A DNA stretch of 64,000 nucleotides from Burkholderia pyrrocinia (GTDB taxonomy: Bacteria > Pseudomonadota > Gammaproteobacteria > Burkholderiales > Burkholderiaceae), in NCBI RefSeq assembly GCF_003330765.1, contig NZ_CP024903.1, positions 1,302,001-1,366,000 of the forward strand, read 5' to 3'. Below the pieces are notes generated by a model that saw only the letters and a program-made list of their open reading frames with translations, was not told where the DNA came from and ran no database searches. The position numbers were made by a program, and so were the translations under genes. Positions 8,186 through 17,223 of this stretch are shown piece by piece. Within the stretch, counting starts at the first letter, position 1, and every line of letters starts with the position of its first letter.

Positions 8186-10645
8186 ATGAACGACCTGTCA
8201 CGCCCCCCTGAAGCCGTTCCCGCGTCGCGCCTCGCCACCTTCGTCGAGCGCTGCGCCAACACGATCATTCGCCAGCGCCGGCTGCTGATGCTGCTCTGCG
8301 TCGCGGTGACGCTGGCGCTCGGCTTGTCTGCGACGCGCCTGAAGCTCGATCCGGGCTTCAACAAGATGATCCCGATGCAGCACCCGTACATGCAGGTGTT
8401 CGAGCGCTATGCGGGTGCGTTCCCCGGCGCGAACACGATCCTCGTGAGCCTGCGCTGGAAGGGTGACGGCGACATCTACAACCAGGCGTTCATGGACGCG
8501 CTGCGCCATGCGACCGACGACGTGTTCTTCATCCCCGGCGTGAACCGTTCGCGCGTGTTCTCGCTGTTCACGCCGAACGTCCACTACACCGAGGTGACCG
8601 AGGCTGGTTTTCGCGGCGACGTGGTGGTGCCCGGCCAGTTCTCGAGCGCGAGCCCGGACGATCTCGCGAAGGTGCGCCGCAACGTCGCGCGCTCGGGGCA
8701 GATCGGCCGCCTCGTCGGCAACGACCTGAAGTCGGCGCTGATCCGCGCGGAGCTGCGCGAGACCGATCCCGCGACCGGCAAGCGGCTCGACTACAGCGCG
8801 GTCGCGCGCCAGCTCGAGGAGATCCGCGCGAGGTACGCGAAGCAGGGCATCGACGTGAACATCATCGGCTTCGCGAAGCTGGTCGGCGACGTCGAGAACG
8901 GCATCGCGGGCGTGATGGCGTTCTTCGCGCTTGCGTTCGTCGTGACGGCCGCGCTGCTGTTCGGCTATACGCGCTCGCTGAAGACCGCCGTGCTGGCGCT
9001 GGTCGTCGCGCTGCTGCCGGTCGTCTGGCTGCTCGGCGCGCTGCCGCTGCTCGGGCTCGGCATCGACCCGATGTCGATCCTCGTGCCGTTCCTGATCTTC
9101 TCGATCGGCGTGTCGCATGCGGTGCAGATGACCAATGCGTGGAAGCAGGCGCTGGTGCGCGGCGCGTCGTCGGTCGACGCCGCGCGCGACGCGTTCCGCA
9201 AGCTGTTCGTGCCGGGCACCGTCGCGCTGCTGACCAACGCGCTCGGGTTCATGGTGATCATGCGGATCAGGATCGACATCGTGCGCGAACTCGGCATCAC
9301 CGCCTGCCTCGGCGTGCTGCTGATGATTGTCACGAACAAGGTGTTCCTGCCGATCCTGCTGTCGTACACGCGTCTCGAACGCGGCACGCTGGCGCGCGCG
9401 CAGCGCACGGCGGCGGCCGGCGGCGGCCGGATGTGGTCGCGCTTCGCGACCTTCGCGCGGCCGGCGCCCGCGCTCGGCGTGTTCGCGGTGGCGCTCGCGC
9501 TGCTCGCGTACGGCACGCTCGAATCGCGCAAGCTCGAGATCGGCGACATCGGCACCGGCGCGCCGGAGCTGCGCACGAACTCGCGCTACAACATCGACAA
9601 CGCGGCGATCACGCACCAGTACAACATCGGCGTGGACGTGCTGTCGGTGATCGTCGAGACGACCGGCTTCGACGACGCGTGCCTGCATTACCCGGTGATG
9701 AGCGCGATCGAGAAGTTCGAGATGAACATGCGCGGCGTGGCCGGCGTGCAGTCGGTGACGAGCGTGTCGTCGCAGGGCAAGGTGTTCATCGCCGCGTTCA
9801 ACGAAGGCAACCCGCGCTGGGCCGCGCTGCCGCGCTCCAGCGACGGGCTCACGCAGGGTTCCAACGCGTTCGACCCCGACAACGGGATGAATACCGCGAA
9901 CTGCAAGGCGATCCAGGTGCTGATCTACACGAAGAACCACGAGGGCACGACCATCGCGCACATCGTCGACGAGATCAAGCGCTTCGCGGCCGAAAACCCG
10001 ACGCCGAACGTCGCGTTCCGGCTCGCGGGCGGCAACGTCGGCGTGATGGCCGCGACCAACGAGGCCGTCGGCGATGCGGAGATCGCGATGCTGCTGTCGA
10101 TCTTCGGCGCGATCGCGCTGCTCTGTGCGGTCACGTTCCGCTCGTGGCGCGCGGTGCTGTGCATCGTCGTGCCGCTCACGCTCGTGTCGATCCTGTGCAA
10201 TGCGGTGATGGCGCGCCTCGGCATCGGGCTGAAGGTCGCGACGCTGCCGGTGATCACGCTCGGCGTCGGTGTCGGCGTCGACTACGGGATCTACCTGTAC
10301 GAGCGCCTGCAGCACGACATCCGCCACGGCGCGACGCTGCCGGACGCGTTTGCCGATGCGATGCGCCAGCGCGGCACGGCGGCGCTGTTCACGGCCGTCA
10401 CGATGTTCATCGGTGTCGGCACCTGGGCATTCTCCGCGTTGAAGTTCCAGGTCGACATGGGCGTGCTGCTCGCGTTCATGTTCCTCGTGAACCTGTTCGG
10501 CGCGGTGTTCCTGCTGCCCGCGCTCGCCGCGTGGCTCGGCGTCGAGCGCGCCGAGCGCCGCATGCCGGAGTCGCAGCCGTCGCCGGCGGCCGCGCCGCCG
10601 CTGAAACCGTCGCGCGCGCTCGAACACGGCAATCCGATGCGCTGA
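8186..10645 (+). CDS. MMPL/RND-family membrane transporter
   Basis: Large inner-membrane protein of 819 residues with the two-fold RND/MMPL plan. A first membrane helix (LLMLLCVAVTLALGLSATRL) is followed by a large periplasmic loop (about residues 50-225), five clustered helices, a second long loop (about 440-620), and a final block of helices ending near 790. Motifs such as IGVSHAVQ and GVGVGVDYGIYLYERL in the paired helix bundles are typical of the family. It is probably an uptake or efflux protein for a hydrophobic molecule. The genes around it (YCF48-like, KshA-like) suggest the steroid-like substrate, but direction is not known. Confidence 0.87.
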   Translation: MNDLSRPPEAVPASRLATFVERCANTIIRQRRLLMLLCVAVTLALGLSATRLKLDPGFNKMIPMQHPYMQVFERYAGAFPGANTILVSLRWKGDGDIYNQAFMDALRHATDDVFFIPGVNRSRVFSLFTPNVHYTEVTEAGFRGDVVVPGQFSSASPDDLAKVRRNVARSGQIGRLVGNDLKSALIRAELRETDPATGKRLDYSAVARQLEEIRARYAKQGIDVNIIGFAKLVGDVENGIAGVMAFFALAFVVTAALLFGYTRSLKTAVLALVVALLPVVWLLGALPLLGLGIDPMSILVPFLIFSIGVSHAVQMTNAWKQALVRGASSVDAARDAFRKLFVPGTVALLTNALGFMVIMRIRIDIVRELGITACLGVLLMIVTNKVFLPILLSYTRLERGTLARAQRTAAAGGGRMWSRFATFARPAPALGVFAVALALLAYGTLESRKLEIGDIGTGAPELRTNSRYNIDNAAITHQYNIGVDVLSVIVETTGFDDACLHYPVMSAIEKFEMNMRGVAGVQSVTSVSSQGKVFIAAFNEGNPRWAALPRSSDGLTQGSNAFDPDNGMNTANCKAIQVLIYTKNHEGTTIAHIVDEIKRFAAENPTPNVAFRLAGGNVGVMAATNEAVGDAEIAMLLSIFGAIALLCAVTFRSWRAVLCIVVPLTLVSILCNAVMARLGIGLKVATLPVITLGVGVGVDYGIYLYERLQHDIRHGATLPDAFADAMRQRGTAALFTAVTMFIGVGTWAFSALKFQVDMGVLLAFMFLVNLFGAVFLLPALAAWLGVERAERRMPESQPSPAAAPPLKPSRALEHGNPMR

Positions 10646-10713
10646 ACGGCGCGCCCCATTTCCCCCGCGCGTGGCTGGCCGCCGCGCGCTCTCCACAAGA
10701 GGAGTCAACCCAC

Positions 10714-11793
10714 ATGTCCGCACGCCCTTACAAGATCGAAGCCCAGCCGCTCGCGCAGCGCTATGCGCGCGGCTGGCACTGCCTCGGGCTCGCCCGCGAC
10801 TACCAGGACGGCAAGCCGCACACGCTGAACGTCTTCGGCCGCAAGCTCGCCGCGTTCGCCGATTCGACCGGCAAGGTCAGCGTCGTCGACGCGTACTGCC
10901 CGCACATGGGCGCCGACCTGAGTCTCGGCACGGTGCAGGGCGACAACCTCGTGTGCCCGTTCCACGGCTGGGCCTGGAGCGGCGAAGGGCAGTGCGCATC
11001 GATCCCGTACTGCAAGCGGATTCCGCCGAAGGCGCGCATCGGCGCCTGGCCGACCTGCGAGGAAAACAACCTGCTGTTCGTCTGGAACGACCCGGAAGGC
11101 AACGCGCCGTCGGCGGACGTCGCGATTCCGCGCCTCGACGTGTGCTTCTCCGACGAATGGTCGGACTGGGTCGTCGACAAGATGGTGATCCAGGCCAATT
11201 GCCGCGAACTGGTCGACAACATCTCGGACGTCGCGCACTTCGCGACCGTGCACCGCGCGCCGATCGACTATTTCGCGAACCTGTTCGAAGACCACAAGGC
11301 GACGCAGCTGTTGGTCGGTCGCAGCGAGAAGCTCGGCGGCGATAGCCTGGCCGCGCTGTCGACGTATTTCGGGCCGGCCGTGCACATCACGCAGATGACG
11401 GGGCAGAGCAACGGGCAGCCGATCCATTCGGTGCTGCTGAACTGCCACGTGCCGATCGACATGAACAGCTTCGAGCTGCGTTACGGCGTGATCGTGAAGA
11501 AGGTGGCCGGGCTCAGCGACGAGCAGAACCTGGAGATCGCGAACGCTTACGTGAAGGAAGCGCAGCGCGCGTTCTACGAGGACGTCGACATCTGGCACAG
11601 CAAGACGCGGATCGACAACCCGCTGCTGTGCGAAGGCGACGGGCCGCTGTACCAGATGCGCGACTGGTATTCGCAGTTCTATCTGGACGTGGCCGACGTG
11701 CGGCCGACGAGCGTCGCGCGCAAGGCGTTCGAGATGCGGATTCGCGACGGCGACGCGCCGCCGGCGCTGCATCACGTGTTCGAGCCCCAGTAA
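10714..11793 (+). CDS. kshA: KshA-like Rieske oxygenase (3-ketosteroid 9alpha-hydroxylase component)
   Basis: Rieske non-heme iron oxygenase of 359 residues. The [2Fe-2S] ligands are Cys62/His64 and Cys81/His84 (CPHMGADLS ... CPFHGWAW). The mononuclear iron site is in DNISDVAHFATVH (His175, His180). The sequence follows mycobacterial KshA closely: RYARGWHCLGLA, IDNPLL, YQMRDWYSQFYLDVADV. KshA hydroxylates ring-B carbon 9 of 3-ketosteroids, so that the B ring opens. A strong GAGG site precedes the ATG. The partner reductase KshB is not in the window. A different polycyclic substrate is possible. Confidence 0.88.
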   Translation: MSARPYKIEAQPLAQRYARGWHCLGLARDYQDGKPHTLNVFGRKLAAFADSTGKVSVVDAYCPHMGADLSLGTVQGDNLVCPFHGWAWSGEGQCASIPYCKRIPPKARIGAWPTCEENNLLFVWNDPEGNAPSADVAIPRLDVCFSDEWSDWVVDKMVIQANCRELVDNISDVAHFATVHRAPIDYFANLFEDHKATQLLVGRSEKLGGDSLAALSTYFGPAVHITQMTGQSNGQPIHSVLLNCHVPIDMNSFELRYGVIVKKVAGLSDEQNLEIANAYVKEAQRAFYEDVDIWHSKTRIDNPLLCEGDGPLYQMRDWYSQFYLDVADVRPTSVARKAFEMRIRDGDAPPALHHVFEPQ

Positions 11794-12073
11794 AAACCGG
11801 CGCGCCGGCCGAAAAAAGGGGGAGCATCGGAATTCGCCCCGTCGGCCGGCAACACCCGCCGCATAAGGCGCGCGACGACCGTGCGCCGGCGTCGTATCGA
11901 AAGAACTTGACGGAATGGTCGCGACAGCGTAGTTTCCGTGACCGAAGTATTCAAGAAGTTCGATTGCTCATCATTGGCCGCACTCCGTGCGGCAGTCGTT
12001 GGTCTCTCCCTCTTTGATTCTTTCTGTGCCTGTCGTGGGCGCATGTTCAATTATTCGTATTAAGGAAGTATTT

Positions 12074-12277
12074 GTGGATACCGGTACCGTCAAGTGGTTC
12101 AACGAAACCAAGGGCTTTGGTTTCATCTCCCCGGACAACGGCGGCGATGATCTGTTCGCCCATTTCTCGGAAATTCGCGGCACGGGCTTCAAGACCCTGG
12201 CCGAAGGCCAGAAGGTCAGCTTCGAAGTGAAGCGCGGCCCGAAGGGTCTGCAAGCGTCGAACATCACGCCGCAGTAA
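12074..12277 (+). CDS. cspA: Cold-shock protein CspA family
   Basis: Single cold-shock domain of 67 residues, a nucleic-acid chaperone. RNP1 (KGFGFISP) and RNP2 (DLFAHFSEI) motifs are both present, preceded by [13 protein letters not shown]. The start is the GTG at 12074, five bases after AAGGAAG; reading further upstream only adds an unrelated leader. A transcribed leader of some length is likely, as for other csp genes, because the gap to the previous gene is about 280 bases and T-rich just before the start (TCTCCCTCTTTGATTCTTTC). Downstream is a short inverted repeat. Confidence 0.93.
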   Translation: MDTGTVKWFNETKGFGFISPDNGGDDLFAHFSEIRGTGFKTLAEGQKVSFEVKRGPKGLQASNITPQ

Positions 12278-12290
12278 GCCGCATCGGCAT

Positions 12291-12310
12291 CGGCCGCCAA
12301 TCGGCGGCCG
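12291..12310 (+). terminator. Possible terminator hairpin after cspA
   Basis: Inverted repeat CGGCCGCC-AATC-GGCGGCCG fourteen bases after the cspA stop. The stem is very G+C-rich, but no T-run follows, so intrinsic termination is uncertain. Confidence 0.45.
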
Positions 12311-12370
12311 GTATCGAACGGATTTTCGCGTGGGGCGCCGCTGTTCCGGCGGCCTGCGCGATCCGATGCG

Positions 12371-12411
12371 CACGACCGATGCATCGCGGCATTCGAGATG
12401 CATCGGTCGTG
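12371..12411. repeat. 15-bp perfect inverted repeat
   Basis: CACGACCGATGCATC and GATGCATCGGTCGTG are perfect reverse complements separated by 11 bases. There is no T-run on either strand. It may be a structured RNA element, a bidirectional terminator or a protein-binding site between cspA and infA; none can be preferred from sequence. Confidence 0.6.
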
Positions 12412-12711
12412 ACGCAACGCCCTCGCGAAGCGCCCGCCGCTTCGCCAGTGCATCACCGCTTTAACGCATCAACCCGAGCAGACCGCCGCCATGCCGTAGC
12501 TGGCGCGGTCCCGACTTGCGCGGCGCCCATTGCGCCGCCGCCACCGACCGCCTGAACGCCGCAACGCGCCGGGCTCCGATCACAAGACAGGCCCGTGGCC
12601 CGTCTGAACGAACCGATACCCGGCAGCCTGCCTGCCGCCGTCCCGTTGCGGGAAACGGCGCCCGGCAGATCGCCGCGGCCGCGGTCAATCACCTTGTCTG
12701 GAGGAATTGGT

Positions 12712-12975
12712 TTGGCAAAAGAAGAACTGCTGGAACTCGACGGAATCGTCGACGAAGTGCTGCCGGACAGCAAATACCGTGTCACGCTGGAAAACGGCGT
12801 GGTGGTGGGCGCGTATGCATCGGGCCGCATGCGCAAGAACCACATCCGCATTCTCGCGGGTGACCGCGTGACGCTGGAACTGTCGATGTACGACCTCACC
12901 AAGGGGCGCATCAACTTCCGCCACAAGGACGCGAATTCCCCGCGTCCGCAGCGCAACGGCGGCCCGCGCCGCTGA
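12712..12975 (+). CDS. infA: Translation initiation factor IF-1
   Basis: S1-fold initiation factor that binds the 30S A site, 87 residues. Core IF-1 sequence is clear: [46 protein letters not shown]. The start is TTG at 12712 after GGAGGAA, giving [11 protein letters not shown] as in other IF-1 proteins; an upstream ATG would add 39 unrelated residues. The C-terminal tail ([12 protein letters not shown]) is longer than in the canonical 72-residue protein. Burkholderia commonly has a second infA besides the one in the ribosomal cluster, and this isolated gene is likely that copy. Confidence 0.93.
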   Translation: MAKEELLELDGIVDEVLPDSKYRVTLENGVVVGAYASGRMRKNHIRILAGDRVTLELSMYDLTKGRINFRHKDANSPRPQRNGGPRR

Positions 12976-12982
12976 GCGGCAA

Positions 12983-13009
12983 CGATCGGCGCGCAGCACG
13001 CGCCGATCG
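12983..13009 (+). terminator. Inverted repeat after infA, probable terminator
   Basis: Perfect 11-bp stem CGATCGGCGCG / CGCGCCGATCG with loop CAGCA, starting eight bases after the infA stop. No T-tract follows, so it may act as an RNA-stabilising hairpin instead. Confidence 0.55.
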
Positions 13010-13133
13010 AATCCCGTCCGGCCATGCGGCCGGACCAACCGGATGGACGGCACGTTGCGTGCCGTTCGTCGGTCGCCGGCGGCATCATCGCGCCGCGGCG
13101 GCCAAGACCATCTTCCCGGTCGCCGTGCGTGCA

Positions 13134-13409
13134 CAACGCTCGAGCGGCCGCGTCCCGCAGGAAATCCTCGACGACCATCGCGAAATACGGCGGACATTCC
13201 TGCATCGGGTAATGCCCGCAATTCGGCATCGTCACGAGGCGAGATGCACCGTAGCCGCGCAGGTCGACGAAGACGTACGTGAATGCGGTTTCGTCGAGAT
13301 ACGGCAGCAGCGCCGCGTAGTTCGTATGGTCGCGGAGCCAGTCGTGCATGACCATCACGCATTCGGGGCCCGTGCCGTGCTGCAGGTAGCCGAGGCCGTC
13401 GCGCTGAAA
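13134..13409 (-). pseudogene. Collapsed alpha/beta-hydrolase remnant
   Basis: On the minus strand the reading frame contains both ends of an alpha/beta hydrolase but not the middle. The N-terminal part runs GLGYLQHGTGP ... MVMHDWLRD ... YVFVDLRGYGASR. It is joined directly to the C-terminal catalytic-histidine region MPNCGHYPMQECPPYF...VVEDFL. About 150-170 residues, including the nucleophile elbow (GxSxG) and the acid residue, are missing at the junction near 13230. There is no proper ATG in front. The frame continues past the hydrolase end as unrelated sequence. This is the footprint of an internal deletion. Confidence 0.75.
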
Positions 13410-13612
13410 ACCGCACCGGCCGGCGGCTGAACGCACGCGCGGCGACGCGGTTCGCATATGGCTTTACGCGCGGGCCGGCGCGGCCGTACACTCGTCGGCA
13501 ATTCGCGGCCCGCGGGCGTGGCTTTCAATCCCTTCAGTCGCTTTCAGCGCACCCGCCCGGCGCCCGCCGATCATGCCAGCCGGACATTCGTCTCGCGACG
13601 CCAGGAGGCGCC

Positions 13613-14860
13613 ATGAGTGCAGACGCAGCCCCCGCATCCCCTGCGGTTCAGGACCGCATCCAGCACGTGTTCGTGCTGATGCTCGAGAACCGCTCGTTCG
13701 ATCACCTGTTCGCGCTGTCGGGCATCGCCGACATCGTCGCCGCGTCGCCGGGCGACAGCAACGCCTACGGTGGCGCGGTCTATCCGTTCGGCGGCGGCGC
13801 GCCTGACCGGATGCCGACCGATCCATGCCACGAATTCACCGACGTGCTCGAGCAGCTCTGCGGCGCGGGCGTGCCGTTCGTGAAAGGGCAGGCCTATCCG
13901 CCCGTCGGCAATTCGGGGTTCGTGTCGAACTACGCGATGTCGCATTCCGAAGGCACGCCGCCGCAGCCGGCCGACGCGGGCAAGATCATGCAGGGCGCCG
14001 ACGTCCGGACGCAGGCGCCGTCGCTGTACGCGCTCGCGAACGCGTTCGTGCTGTGCGACGCGTGGCATGCGTCGATGCCGGGGCCGACCTGGCCGAACCG
14101 CTTCTTCCTGCACGGCGCGTCGTCGGCCGGGCTCGAGCACTCGCCGACCAAGGAAGAAATGGCCGGGTGGGACGCGTTCGACGGCTTCCCCTATCCGAAG
14201 GGCTCGATCTTCGGCGCACTCGGCGACGACAACTGGCGCATCTACCAGGACCAGTCGGGCGATCCGCTTGGCCACGTGCCGCAGGTCGCGTCGCTGAAGG
14301 GCATCAGCTTCTTCGACGTCGACGACCTCGCGCATTTCGAAGCCGATCTCGCGGCCGGCTACACGGCGCGCTATACGTTCATCGAGCCCGGCTACGGCGA
14401 CATCGTGCACGGCACTTACCGGAACGGCAGCTCGCAGCACCCGATGGACGGGCTGGCCGGCGGCGACCAGCTTGCCGCGCGCGTGTACAACGCGATCCGC
14501 AATTCGCCGGTGTGGAACAGCAGCCTGCTCGTAATCGTCTACGACGAGCACGGCGGTTTCTACGACTCGGTCAGGCCGGGCGCCGCGCCGCCGCCGAACG
14601 ATGGCGCGGCCGCGACGCTGAATGCGAGCGGCTTCGGGTTCGACGTGTACGGCGTGCGCGTGCCGGCGATCGTGATTTCGCCGTGGGTCGCGGCCGGGCA
14701 GGTCGACCACACGCCGTACGATCATGCGTCGGTCGCCGCGACGCTCGGCCGGCTGTTCGGCCTGGCGCCGCTGACCGACCGCGATCGTCTCGCCAATAAC
14801 CTGCTGGGGCTCGTGACGGCCACGTGCCGCACCGACTGCCCGCAAAGGATCGGCACATGA
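13613..14860 (+). CDS. Phosphoesterase of the phospholipase C / acid phosphatase family
   Basis: Protein of 415 residues of the phosphoesterase family (PF04185, AcpA/PLC type). The metal- and phosphate-binding N-terminal motif FVLMLENRSFDHLF is present near residue 20. Later conserved stretches are PGPTWPNRFFLHGASS, YTFIEPGYGD, VIVYDEHGGFYDSV and PAIVISPWV. No convincing signal peptide is seen, unlike secreted PLCs. AGGAGG precedes the ATG. Its stop overlaps the start of a small downstream gene. Substrate (phospholipid, phosphomonoester or other) is open. Confidence 0.86.
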   Translation: MSADAAPASPAVQDRIQHVFVLMLENRSFDHLFALSGIADIVAASPGDSNAYGGAVYPFGGGAPDRMPTDPCHEFTDVLEQLCGAGVPFVKGQAYPPVGNSGFVSNYAMSHSEGTPPQPADAGKIMQGADVRTQAPSLYALANAFVLCDAWHASMPGPTWPNRFFLHGASSAGLEHSPTKEEMAGWDAFDGFPYPKGSIFGALGDDNWRIYQDQSGDPLGHVPQVASLKGISFFDVDDLAHFEADLAAGYTARYTFIEPGYGDIVHGTYRNGSSQHPMDGLAGGDQLAARVYNAIRNSPVWNSSLLVIVYDEHGGFYDSVRPGAAPPPNDGAAATLNASGFGFDVYGVRVPAIVISPWVAAGQVDHTPYDHASVAATLGRLFGLAPLTDRDRLANNLLGLVTATCRTDCPQRIGT

Positions 14861-15105
14861 GTACGACCCCGGCCCCGGACCCGCGCGATGCGCTGCCCGT
14901 GCGCGACGGCACGAGCCTGATCGCCTATCTGCACATCCTGAAGAAAGCGCATGCGGCGCTGGTTGGCCACGACAAGGCCCATCAGCGCTTCAGCGAGATC
15001 GTCACGCGCGGGCAGGCGCGGCAATACATCGAGGAACTGATGCCGGCGCTGCAGCAGGCGCGCGCAGCGCATCGGCACCGTCGACACGGCGGGAAGCATC
15101 GCTGA
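14857..15105 (+). CDS. Small hypothetical protein coupled to the phosphoesterase
   Basis: 82-residue protein starting at the ATG that overlaps the phosphoesterase stop (ATGA), which argues for translational coupling. The sequence is hydrophilic and probably helical (SLIAYLHILKKAHAALVGHDKAHQRFSEIVTRGQARQYIEELMPALQQ) with a basic tail. No domain is recognised. It could be a partner of the phosphoesterase. Confidence 0.65.
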   Translation: MSTTPAPDPRDALPVRDGTSLIAYLHILKKAHAALVGHDKAHQRFSEIVTRGQARQYIEELMPALQQARAAHRHRRHGGKHR

Positions 15106-15175
15106 CAGGCAGTGCGGCGCGCGGTTGGGGCGGCGTGAAGCGGTGCCTGCATTGCATGAGCGCGGCCGCGACGCG

Positions 15176-16555
15176 TCACGCCGCCTGCCGCGCGCGCGGC
15201 ACGCTGACCGCCGACACCGCGGCGCCCGTCAACTGAACGGCCGCGCCGGCGAACATCGCCGCGCGCAAGCCAGCCGCGCCGCCGTGCGCGGCCGCGAACA
15301 GCGTGCCGAGCACCGCGATCCCGAGCGTCGCGCCGGTCATCCGCGCGACATTGACGAGCGCGCTCGCGGTGCCCGAGCGCGCGGCCTCGACCGCGCCGAC
15401 GGCGACGGTCATCAACGGGCCCGTCGCGATCCCCATTCCGAGCCCCGTCAGCGCGAGCCCGATTTCGGCGCCGATCAGGCTCGATGAACCGGCCGACGCA
15501 CCGATCGCGGCAAGCCCGCCCGCGATCACCGCGACGCCGCCGGCCGTCGTCGCGCGCGTGCCGACGCGTTCGGACAGCGGCCCCGACCACGGCGACACCA
15601 CGACGAACACGAGCGCCATCGGCAGCAGCGCGAGGCCCGCGCCGGTCGAGTCGAGGCGGCCGATGCTCTGCCACGTCAGCGGCAGCAGGAACAGCACGCC
15701 GTACATCCCGAACGTCATGCCGGTGGTCGCGGCGATCGTGCCGCGAAACGCGCCGATCCGGAAGAGGTCGAGCGGTACCAGCGCGGCCGCGCCGTGGCGC
15801 CGCTCGATCGCGACGAATGCGGCGAACGACGCGATCGCGATGCAGCCCGCGAGCGCGCACGCGGCCGGCGAATCGCGGAACACGATTGCCGCATAGGCGA
15901 GCGCGCCGAGCGCGAGGGCGCCCGTGACTTGCGCGCCGCCGTCGACGTGCCGGCCGTGCGGGTCGGACGACTCGGGCACCGCCGGGATCGCGAGCAGCAT
16001 CGCGGCGATGCTGAGCGGCACGACCACGAAGAAGATGCTGCGCCAGCCGAAGTGCCGGATCAGCACGCCACCGAGCGTCGGGCCGATCGCCATCGCCGCG
16101 CCGTTGCACGCGGCCCAGATGCCGAGCGCGCGGCCGCGCTCGACCGGGTCGCGCCACACGACGCGCACGATCGCGAGCGACGCCGGCAGCAGCAGCGCCG
16201 CGCCGACGCCGGCCAGCGCGCGTGCGGCAATCAGCACCGACACCGACGGCGCGAGCGCGCACAGCAGCGACGCGACGGTAAAGAGGGCGGTACCGGCGAT
16301 GAAGACGCGGCGCCGGCCGTGCAGATCGGCGAGCAGCCCGCCGGTCAGCAGCAGCACCGCGTAAGTGAGGTTGTAGCTGTCGACGACCCATTGCAATGCG
16401 CCGACCCCCGCGTGGAAATAGTCGCCGATCGCGCGCGTCGCGAGATTGACGACCGCCGTGTCGACCTGCGCGACGAGCACGGCGAGGCAGAGGGTCAGCA
16501 AGGTCATGCCGTGACGATGTGCGGGATTGCCGGCAATACGTTCCGTTTGGGGCAT
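15176..16555 (-). CDS. MFS drug/metabolite exporter, DHA2 (EmrB/QacA) type
   Basis: Inner-membrane proton antiporter of 459 residues with many hydrophobic segments. DHA2 motifs include LAVLVAQVDTAVVNLATRAI in the first helix, LQWVVDSYNLTYAVLLLTGGLLADLHGRRR (motif A in loop 2-3) and GIWAACNGAAMAIGPTLGGVL (motif C). A second in-frame ATG at 16507 would give a slightly shorter protein; neither has a strong ribosome-binding site. It faces away from the AT-rich block that follows, so it is probably not part of it. Confidence 0.86.
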   Translation of the reverse strand: MPQTERIAGNPAHRHGMTLLTLCLAVLVAQVDTAVVNLATRAIGDYFHAGVGALQWVVDSYNLTYAVLLLTGGLLADLHGRRRVFIAGTALFTVASLLCALAPSVSVLIAARALAGVGAALLLPASLAIVRVVWRDPVERGRALGIWAACNGAAMAIGPTLGGVLIRHFGWRSIFFVVVPLSIAAMLLAIPAVPESSDPHGRHVDGGAQVTGALALGALAYAAIVFRDSPAACALAGCIAIASFAAFVAIERRHGAAALVPLDLFRIGAFRGTIAATTGMTFGMYGVLFLLPLTWQSIGRLDSTGAGLALLPMALVFVVVSPWSGPLSERVGTRATTAGGVAVIAGGLAAIGASAGSSSLIGAEIGLALTGLGMGIATGPLMTVAVGAVEAARSGTASALVNVARMTGATLGIAVLGTLFAAAHGGAAGLRAAMFAGAAVQLTGAAVSAVSVPRARQAA

Positions 16556-17223
16556 TGGGCAATTCTCGAGTAACGGTAGCCGGAGGGTAGCGAGGCTCTG
16601 CTGACAGCGTCATGTCAGTAGTGCGGACATCCGTCGATGCGCGTGACAGGCACAGCAGCAATCGCGGGATCGTCGCCGCATCTTGTCGCTAGCAGGCGGC
16701 ATGCCCGGAGCGATCCAGGCGGCTCCGGGCGTTCATGTCCGGGAAAAAACTTCACATGGAGCGCCGGGGCGACGGTTTTCCCATCTGCTAGACCAATCGG
16801 GTTGTTGTTTGCAAGACGGGATTTCCATGTCTGAATTGGCTGGAGTCATATTTTCGGTATGAATCGGCATTGCTCGTTGAATGCAATTCATGATTTCGTA
16901 CAAGTATTAATGGTGAATTTGTTTCAAATTGAAAAATAAAATTGTTTCCAGATAAATTTCATAAAAAACAATGGATTGTGATGTTGACGCGCTGCGGCCT
17001 TAAAAATAGAATTCGTCGCCAATAAGGTTGACTCTCATGGCTGCTGGGGATATCTGAAGTTTTATAAGACATGTCTGAAATTGATCGATTGAAAATAATT
17101 ATTTTTTGAATTCCCGTGGCCGGGTCGCAATTGAGTGGGTTATTTTCGCGTGCAGTCAAATCCGTTAAACCAATCCGAAGAATTCGCCGTCCATGCTTCA
17201 ACTGAAACGATGGAAGTGCACCA
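16556..17223. other. AT-rich intergenic segment ahead of the exporter/biosynthesis block
   Basis: Roughly 670 bases. The stretch 16830-17140 is strikingly A+T-rich compared with everything else in the window (runs such as GAAAAATAAAATTG and GAAAATAATTATTTTTTG). No gene is supported; a 92-codon minus-strand frame has no family features. It should hold the promoter of the gene at 17224. A candidate is TTGACT at 17028 with a weak -10-like TATCTG 17 bases later. Such AT-rich DNA is often bound by H-NS-like silencers. Confidence 0.6.

Larger units (their letters stand above)
12278..12711. other. Intergenic region between cspA and infA
   Basis: About 430 bases without a convincing gene. It contains two inverted repeats described separately (12291-12310 and 12371-12411) and the ribosome-binding site GGAGGAA of infA at 12700-12706. 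Short open frames here lack family features. Confidence 0.6.

Noticed and set aside
8198..10723. Minus-strand open frame of 841 codons opposite the MMPL gene
   Set aside because: Low-complexity His/Arg/Asp composition and no motif; the plus-strand transporter is certain.
12453..13491. Two overlapping minus-strand frames as full genes
   Set aside because: Only a short part (about 13134-13409) is hydrolase-like, in a deleted form; the remainder is opposite infA and unrelated.
15794..16573. Plus-strand frame opposite the MFS gene
   Set aside because: Arginine- and histidine-rich, no domain, fully antisense to a clear membrane protein.
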